From contig JASAND010010767.1 of assembly GCA_030248195.1 (NCBI GenBank), forward strand, positions 48,863-112,862: DNA of 64,000 nucleotides, written 5' to 3'. Shown one piece after another: positions 52,287-61,100 of the stretch. Made by a program: the position numbers and the translations under genes. Origin of the DNA: Trissonchulus latispiculum (lineage: Eukaryota > Nematoda > Enoplea > Enoplida > Ironidae). The stretch's first letter is position 1. Every line of letters starts with the position of its first letter. The notes under the pieces were generated by a model that saw only the letters and a program-made list of their open reading frames with translations, did not search any database and was not told where the DNA came from.

Positions 52287-55200
52287 AATTTTTACAATGT
52301 GCTGCTCTGAAGTCAAGACTGGAGCGAAAGTACGGGTGTTAAAACTGGCTAGAGAGCCTCATGTTAGAAATACCTAAGCTTAATCCTTTGATGCCGGATG
52401 GCCCAAGTGGCGATTTTCTTATTTTCCACAGCAAGGGCAGAGGCCAGTTGCAGGTTGGCAGTCTGGGCTTTTGCTCTTTTTTTCTTCAACACGTAGACAA
52501 CACTTTAGGTGAATATTTCCACACCGGCTAGAAAAATCGATTTCTAATTAATTATTGTTAGAACTAATTAATTCTTAGATTAACTATTACCAACAAATAA
52601 GTCAATACTAGATGACTTACTACTTTAATATGAAATACACAACTTCTCACATTATTTTGTTTCTCCACTTGAAAGTTACAATTGCGCCCATGCACTTATT
52701 TGGTCCATGTATTCATCGCATTCTGACATCTTTCATATTCGGATTTATGAAAGGAGCCTGCGACGAAAAGCTGTTCAGCAGCTCAATTGAGTTTTGCCTG
52801 GTTTAGTGTTTTTAGTTTTAGTCGTGTTCAGTCGAAACGTTGTAACTCGACATCTCCAAGTGAGAACAGTTGCTACCATGACATCTTACCACACTACCTC
52901 CAATTTTCATAACAATCTCTCCCATTAAAATGTATTGAAGAAATGATTTGAACTATTGCCTTCAAAATCGGCAGAAAACTTGATTTCGTTAAATGATGTT
53001 TCAATAAAAATAATTTTTATTGTAAACAATATTAACTAACTGCTGTCGCGAACATACCCTTCTGCTAACTTAACGCAATGAGGCCACTTTAAAATTATAA
53101 CAATTTCCAATAAAGCAGGTCATCAGTTTGAGTATAAGGTGTGCACCCCAAACTCAACGCAATCTCTTCTGGCAGATCCGCTTGTCAGGACGCGTTTCTG
53201 TTACAGTTTTATGTGCTTCTTTAATTGCTCAACTAGTGATCAGTAAATGTAAAATTTTTCTGGAACAATCTTTTAACTGTCCAATTCCCCACTGATAGAT
53301 TTTGTGTACGCTGCTGAATGGTAGAAAAAAATAAATATTTAAAAAGCAGCAGAGCTCTTTTACGTAGATGATGTATTAGGTGTGCTTATGGCTCACTGTA
53401 CCTAGGGAATTAATTAGGAACCTCCCACTTCTTCAAACTTTGCTTCAACTACCGTTGTTTGTTGCTCCGTTTATACGTCTGCACAGTTTGGAGTCTAATG
53501 ATTTATGTTAGGCCAGATTCAGATTTTAATACTCCAATAAACTTGAATAGTTGAGATTTCATTATTGCACCCAAACTACCGTCGAATTGTGAAACTTTAT
53601 ACATTATATATCTTCACGTTATACATCGTTATACATCTTCAGCTTAAAACTGAATTAAATTAAAACTTCATAATAATTAATTTAATCATAATTCAATTAC
53701 TAAACAAGTAGGCCCCTAAAAAGGGACATTATCTCGCAGCTGAACTTAGTTCTCGCCCTGAGTTTTCCAAAATTAGAAAACAAAAACGTTGTAAGTTGTG
53801 AGAAGTTGTAAATAAAGTAAGCAAAAAGTTGTTGTGTTGTGTTGTGTGTTTGCACTGAGCGCAAGAAGTATCTGTGCCCCATTATGGACAACGTAGAAAC
53901 CCCTCCCAAAGACAGTATAGCAAGCAACAGAAATGCAAGGTATGCTTTTACGGTAGTCATAAACCAAAGTAGACAAGCCCTGAATGCGAGTTTGGATGAA
54001 GAGGATTAGATTCTTTCTTCTCTTCAAGAGCAATCACTCACAAGGCCAGAGATCCACGCAATTATTTACACTAGGAACTCAGAGACCTTCCACCAATCCT
54101 GCCACAGCGCGACTTGCATTTTGCAAGTAAGAAGATTTTAAAATTCAAGTGCTCTTGACCAGTGATCTATGCTCACTAATGCCGCCACAGCAGAAACTAA
54201 TTTGCATATTCTGCAAAGACAGTCGAATCTAGAACTTTTATTCAACCAAAGGGGGCACTAAATTAATAGTGTTCCTGAAAGAAAACAAATTTATTATTAA
54301 TCAAATTTTTATTAAAAATTGAAATAATCCTGCCTTACTGGAATAACCATGAATATGTAAAAGTTCAGCAAAACGATTCAGTGATGTAAAATATTTCTGA
54401 CAAAATTTGTGCCTGTGCCTCCCCCGAAGCCAAAACAGCCACACATGAGTCCTATAATGAGCATAGGGCACGTTTTCACCAAACTACCAAAATAGTTCAA
54501 AAGGAGACAAATTCGATCACAAGTATCTCGCCTCTAGGCGAGGCGAGATAAAAATAATAATAATAATAGATGGAAACTTTTTGCAGAGGGATTTGTTGTC
54601 TTGGCTATACCAATCATAAACAGTGGAAACGTTGTCATCCTTCACTCAAGTTTTCATTCTTGACGAATAAATACACCAAAGTTTGGAGGAATACTTTTGC
54701 TTACACTGACTTCTATGACCGGCCAATAAACCCAAACAGTTGGACTTCTCAAAGTTCCAAATAGAATTACCGGGCTGAATGTTTTGCCTCCCATTTGCGG
54801 GAAAATTCTGAAGCTGTTTAATTTTTCAAGAATTTTTGACAGCAGTTGTTTTAATGAAGACAATGTAAATGAAACATTAATTAATGAAATGATGAGCGAG
54901 TCCAAGACGAAACCTTTTCAATTGATGATGCAAAGTGATTTTAATGAATACATAATTTTATGAGACATCATTAGCATATTCATGATTCCTTGGCCTTAAA
55001 ATGCATTATTATGCTAAACAGTAGCATTCATCAGAATAACAAATGACTCTGAACGAAAAATTGCCTGCGTCAGCAAACTATGCAAAACCTGATGAGCAAT
55101 TCGAATGAAAATTACTTGTAATCTAATTTGTAATCGCCCGACCCGCTTATATATTTGGTAGCCTAACATAAGTTGAAACTTAACTTATTGTCAAATTTCA

Positions 55201-57483
55201 GAAATTTCAGAAGTACCTTGACTTATTCTCTCTACAAAAGTTTGTGTTTTGTTCACGCATTGGGTTTTTATCGCAATTACCAATAGCCCCATCCACTCAA
55301 AATTCTTATAACTTGACCAATTGAGGAAAAATCCGGTATGATAACGTTTTCGGCCACGCTCAGTTGAAGTATCGCAAAATTTCTGGATTTCGCGAAGTTC
55401 TATTTTTTCAATTCACGGGGGGGGGTCGGAGCAAACGAAACCGAGAAATTATTTGTCTTGAATTTTACTAAAGAACATGTGCATATATTTAGGAGTTTTC
55501 TTTGTCGCAGAACAAGAATCTGAAGTCCGTTGTCGACTCAGTGCAGCTTTCGATGGCTGACCATAAGCTAAAGTTGTAAGCTTTGAATGTAAGCTTAACG
55601 AAAGGATATCATGATTTCATTTCATGATTGAATCGAAAATTGACTTCAAATTCGTCTTGCATCACAGAAAATCTTATATACAACTTTTCGCGAATTGCGC
55701 CGCTTGGCGAATCGAAAAACAATCGAATTTCGCTTAAACGAAACACTACGATATTAGAAAACAGTTTTGTCGAAAACATATCCACAGTAAATTTTAATTC
55801 AATTGGACAATTTTTCAGCGGTGGTGAATGGTGGTAGTCGAAACAAGACCCTTCCGTTTTTCGAATAAGCACTTCGTTTACTTTATCAATCTATCGAAAA
55901 ACCTAGTCGAAAACCTGATTTCAGATCCTCCTTCAGAACCTTTAGTATATATGTAATAAAATAGGCTATAGTCTGAGGGTTAATTTAGTAAAGTTTACTG
56001 TCTTTAAACTTTAGAACACTGGTTTTAAACTCTTTTATACTTTTCAGGGGATTAAAGCCTCCGACCCGCAGACAAACCTAATTATTACAATATCATATCC
56101 TTTAGACTCCACTGTCATGTAATACGGATGCCTGTTCTTCAGGTTTAGTGTAAATGTCACCCGTGTATATCAGGTTAAGAAGACAAGTTATGAAGTCAAA
56201 TAATGATCCGTACTAGATCCGACTGTCTGAATATCTACCTTGAAACTTAGCCTCCTACAACTAGAGACTAGACAATAATTCCCTACGGGAGTCAAGACTG
56301 AAAGTTAGGATTCTATTAGTTTTAACATACAATGTACACACGTTTGCAACTCCAGATATTCACAGAGATTATAGTAAAACAGGACAATTTACAGTAATAA
56401 AGAGGTCCAAGCTTTTCCACTAATAACCCTACAATCCACGTACGTACAAGTTATTGCCACAAAGATTACGATCCCCAATTCCCAGACACGTCTCACTCAA
56501 CCCAAATCTCAGAAATAATTCAAGTGACAATAGCACAACCTTTATAATAATCTAAACCTTGCCCGTGGCACACTCTGTTTTTCAACTTACGCTTACCAAA
56601 CTTTCGTTAGATCCAGACGAAATAGGAATGCAGGGTTAAGTTAGCAATCAGTAATACAGAAATAGGGACCGCTCTGGCGCTAATGCAAAGCTGTGAATTC
56701 AAAACAGACTTCAGATGGCCGAATCAAACTATCTAAGACTACAACTGCTCCAAACTGCAAAACCTTGCTTCCACTGAGCTCTGCTAGACAACAGGACAAA
56801 GTAACGACTATCGTCGACCGAGTCCGCCCCGAGACTGAAGACTTGGGAATAACAAAACTAAGATTTCTTATCGTCTTTAAATTGGTTTCTAAGAGGCATA
56901 CCTGGGAACCAAAACCTGTCAAGGTAAGTAGTTTATCAAAGATTTTCGTCTTTTCTCCCAAATTAATTTTCTAACTGAACCCACCAAACGGAGCAAACAG
57001 GAAACTTCCACAATTACCAACGGGTAAAAACAAGGGGTCACGATACGCAAGATAACAATCATTATTAAAGTATTACAGTTAATTATTTTAGGTTATACTC
57101 TTACTAACTAAACTGAACATTATGTTTAACAGTCGGAACAAAAAACAAACAACAAACAAACGAACACTATTTTTGCTACATTTCTTGCAAGGCGTCTATT
57201 TTAGATTCAAACAGTTCCCTGACTAAATCCTAGATTCATAGGCCGAACTTAGACTGTGCAAACGAAAAACAGGTGGACCCAGAGAGTCCGCAAAATATAC
57301 GGACAAAAATCGACAAAACGTAGGCTACTCATCACATATATGCATTTGTTAAGCAAAATCGAAGACAGAAATCTTTGGTTTCCCTTAATCGCGCCTTGCC
57401 AATCAAAAATGTCGAATTTAGAGAAACTAAAAAATTTTGTTAATTTGAAGTCAGCTTGACACCGATAACACACCGATATCAAG

Positions 57484-57555
57484 GGCTCAGGACGGGGCTC
57501 AATCCTCCGACTTGCCGATCTGCCGTCTAACACTCTTCCATTTGGCAAAGCCCCC
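57484..57555 (-). repeat. tRNA-like segment
   Basis: On the minus strand: ggctttgccaaatggaagag, then gttagacggcagatcggcaa and a B-box-like ggattgagcccc. It resembles a tRNA-derived SINE head. It lies about 275 bases upstream of first exon D. Confidence 0.45.
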
Positions 57556-57830
57556 TTGTGCTGAGAGCGTACATGTGCTTGGGGAAGGCTTGCGGGGCTA
57601 TCCAGCCCTGGAGCCAAGCTCCAAAAGAGGTAGCTCACCCCTGCCCCAAGAATCCGGTTTCTTACATTTTTTGGCCAGGTTATGCCGCCGATTCACCCTC
57701 TCCAAAACGTTCCCCTTCTGCACATGTCTGCTTGAGACTAGTTCATTTTCACTGATTTCATCCTATCGTGGTTTCTGGTATAAGTGACTTAGACAAATTA
57801 ATTTCAGATTGCAACAGTGTCTTTGATACA

Positions 57831-58165
57831 ATGTATCAACTGGTTAGCCTTAGCTTCCCTCTTGTAATTGCGGTTGTGGTCGGAGAAAAGAATGTGACTC
57901 TGCGGGGCATTGGCTCCACGTTTCCCTATTTTGCCTACAACGATTTGGCCTTGGTTTATGCAAATGAGCGTGCCAGCGCTGGTGGACCCAGAGTTCAAGT
58001 TGAATACCAACCGTTAGGTTCCACTCGGGGCAAATGCTTTATTACCGGTCGATGCAAGCCGCGCAATGCCAGCCGACCCTACCTCTTTGCGGGGCTGGCC
58101 CTGGTGCATGAGGTGCAGCACATTGACAATAAAGCTAATCTTATTGCCTTTCCTATGTTTGGAAG
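57831..58165 (+). CDS. Variable first exon D, nearest the constant exons
   Basis: The start is taken at the ATG of 57831 ([17 protein letters not shown] signal); an in-frame ATG at 57768 would add 21 residues before the signal and is less likely. The mature part reads [26 protein letters not shown], a Cys pair (KCFI…RC), RPYLFAG and IAFPMFG, ending in phase 2. The donor is gtcggt, with C at the third base, weaker than those of exons A-C. AG plus C of 58471 gives Ser ([10 protein letters not shown]). Confidence 0.75.
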
Positions 58166-61100
58166 GTCGGTTTGTAGCTATATAACTATTGATAAGATAT
58201 AACATAAAGCGTTTAAAGTGATAGCAGAAAATTATAATGTTGAACTTTATTAATATCCAAAGATTTTCGAAAGCTGACAGGGGATTGCTTGTCATACTTA
58301 AACATTTGTACAAGAATAGCAAGCAATGTATTATAGGTAATAGAGACCTTCACGGGCCTGAATTTTCAGGCCCGGCCCGGCCCGGCCCGTTAAAAATTCT
58401 GCTCGGCCCGGCCCCGCCCCGCCCGTTCAGCGGTAACCATTTCTTTGAATTTGCTGCCTTTCTATTTTAGCGCCTTGGCCGTCGTCTACAACGTGCCCGG
58501 TGTGACGATCCAGGTTCGAGTGGAAACGGTGGCCGACATCTACCTGGGAAAGATTCGATACTGGAACGACCCGAGACTGGGGGTGGAGAACCAAACCGGA
58601 GTCCCGAATGCCGAAATTATCCCGCTGGTTCGACAAGACGCGGCCGGCGTGACGGAGGTCTTCACCAGGGCTCTCTCCGAGGGCAGCGTTGCCTGGAAGA
58701 CCAAGTACGGGAGCTTCGGCTCCCCCTTTAAGGATGATAATGTTACCAGCAACTGGCCCGTGAACCTAACCCAACAAATCACAGGAAAGGGTAGTCGGGG
58801 TATGGCCGGAATCATCATGTCCCTACCGTATTCGATTGGCTACGTATCCCTGGATACGGCCAACGAATACGGCCTACAGACGGCCGACTTTTATGATGAA
58901 TTTGGCGGCGTCATCACGGCCAAATCCATCATAAAAGGCGTGGAAGCGGCGACCCGAGAGGCCGTGAAGGATCAGAATATCTCCCTGGAGATCATCAATC
59001 GACGCGGCAACTTCTCCTATCCGCTGTCAATGTACACCTACGTGGTGGTGGACGCTGCCACTCCACGCGGGATCAGCTGCTACGAGATGCAGGAGTTCAC
59101 CCGGTTCATTCACTGGATCCTGTTTTCGCCGGAAGCGGATGCCATCGCCCGGAACCGGAACATGGTCCCCCTCCCACCGATTGCGGCCGAGTACGTCAAA
59201 ACCAACTACTTGACCCAGATAGTCTGCGACGGGCGCAGCATGCTGGACGCTGTGCTTGCCCAGATTCTCAGTGAGCAAGAGGCGGACCGGGCCGAACGGG
59301 AGCACCAGCTCTGGGTGGTGACAGGAACGGCCATTCTGGCTCTGGTCATTTTGGCCGTGGGTCTGGGCGTTCACCTCTACCTCAAGTCTAGGAAAGTCCT
59401 GGCTTCGAGGGCCTGGAGCCTGAGCGCCCGGGACATCACCGTGATGAGTCAGAAGGAGCTCCTGAAGAGTCAAGCTTCGATCAGTACCGGTGGACACGCG
59501 CCGACGCCCACAGCTCAGATCAGTAAGCTGACGGATAGTCACAGTGGCAGTCGGGATGGGGGCTTCAGTATGACGCGCCTGGGTCGATACTTTGGCCTAA
59601 ATGTCATCCTGTATGAGGTTATGTCGCAAAAAGTGTCGGCAACGACCAAGGATGCGAAAGTGGCACGACTGCTCTACAAGTTTACGACGCTGTCAGCGCA
59701 CGAGAATATACTGAAATTTTTTGGCATTGTCAACATGCCAGAGGCTATCTTCTATGTCTATTCCTTCGGGAATTTTAAGGGCTACTTGCACAATGCTCTG
59801 AAGCACTGTCGGTTCAGTATCGGAGATGAGGTAAAGACAACCCTTGCCATGGATATCGGACGGGCCCTAAAATTTCTACATCACAAAGGAATAGTTCATG
59901 GCAACCTGAATCCCACCGTTTGCTATCTGGACGGCAATTGGTCGGTGAAAATCGGTGACTGGTCCCAATACTCCCTGGTTAAGAGTACCGAGACCTTTGG
60001 CCTATGGAAGGACTACCTTAGGGAGGGCTACACTGGGGGTCCGGCTAGAACCGCACCCCTCCGTCTACAGTATGCGGACCCGGGCCTGTTCACGGAAGCC
60101 ACTACAGGAATGCAGAGGGAGCACGATGTCTACAGTTTTGGTCTACTGCTGGGGGAGATCTTCACCTCAAATCCGCCCTATGATAACCTCAACGACGACC
60201 TGCTGGATAAGGGTCTGGAGGTGGTTAATCAGTACCTACCGAAGCTGGTCATACCTAAGGGTATGCCGGCCAGCATCGAAAAACTGGCCGTCACGTGTAC
60301 CCAGCGAGACCTACCCAGTCGACCCGGCTTCGATGTGGTCTGTGAAAGGTTGAAATCGAGTCTGGAAACGGCCGGACACAGTATCGTGGAAGTTCTGATG
60401 GAATCCGTGGAAGACTATATGCTTAGTTTGGAGCAAAAGGTGCGCAAAGGTTTGCCTAATGTTTTAGGTGTATATATATATAAACTTAATAGCGTTTGTG
60501 AGGTTTGAACAAGCAAACAAATGTAAGGTGCTAGTAATTCACTACACTTTTTGTTAGGATGGTCTGAAAATAGACTGTACATTAAAATATTTAATCCCAA
60601 CAATGATTACAGCCAGTTCGTCGTATATATATTCCGCAGAGTGCATCAAGTAAGTTTTCAATAGCTGAGTAAATTTGCCTGATTTTTTCATAAATTTTGC
60701 GAAATCTTTCCAAATTTCACTAATCACATAGCATGTCTGTCTCTGTACGATGCAAATACATGTTTCAACTATTTGGTTTCCCATTTGTCTGTCCTATTCT
60801 GTCTTTTCTTGTGTCTCAGGTTGAGGAGCGGACGACCGATTTGAAGGCGGTGACAGAGAAAATGGAACACCTGCTGCTTCGAATGCTTCCCAAGGAAGTT
60901 GCCCAGGCCCTGGCGGAAGGGACAACTGTGGAACCGGAATACTTCCAGGAAGTGTCCGTCTACTTCTCTGACATAGTTGGTATGTAACTGTTTTCTGGAG
61001 GTAAGCATTTTGGAGTGAGATTTGCTAGGCCAAAAAGAATTACGAAAAAGTTTCAGAAAGAAACAGAAAAGGAAAAGGAAAGTAAGCATCGAAAATTGTA

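Larger units (their letters stand above)
50839..57830. other. Spacer between first exons C and D
   Basis: About 7 kb with no PstS-like exon recognised. It contains a tRNA-like segment (52214-52286), a gtt/gtgtt run near 53830, a GC-rich tract at 57480-57690 with another tRNA-like segment, and a short (TTAGGC)-type run at 51890-51912. The rest is unassigned AT-rich sequence. Confidence 0.4.

Noticed and set aside
57249..57787. Overlapping open frames on both strands upstream of first exon D
   Set aside because: They arise from a GC-rich non-coding tract with a tRNA-like segment; no domain recognised.
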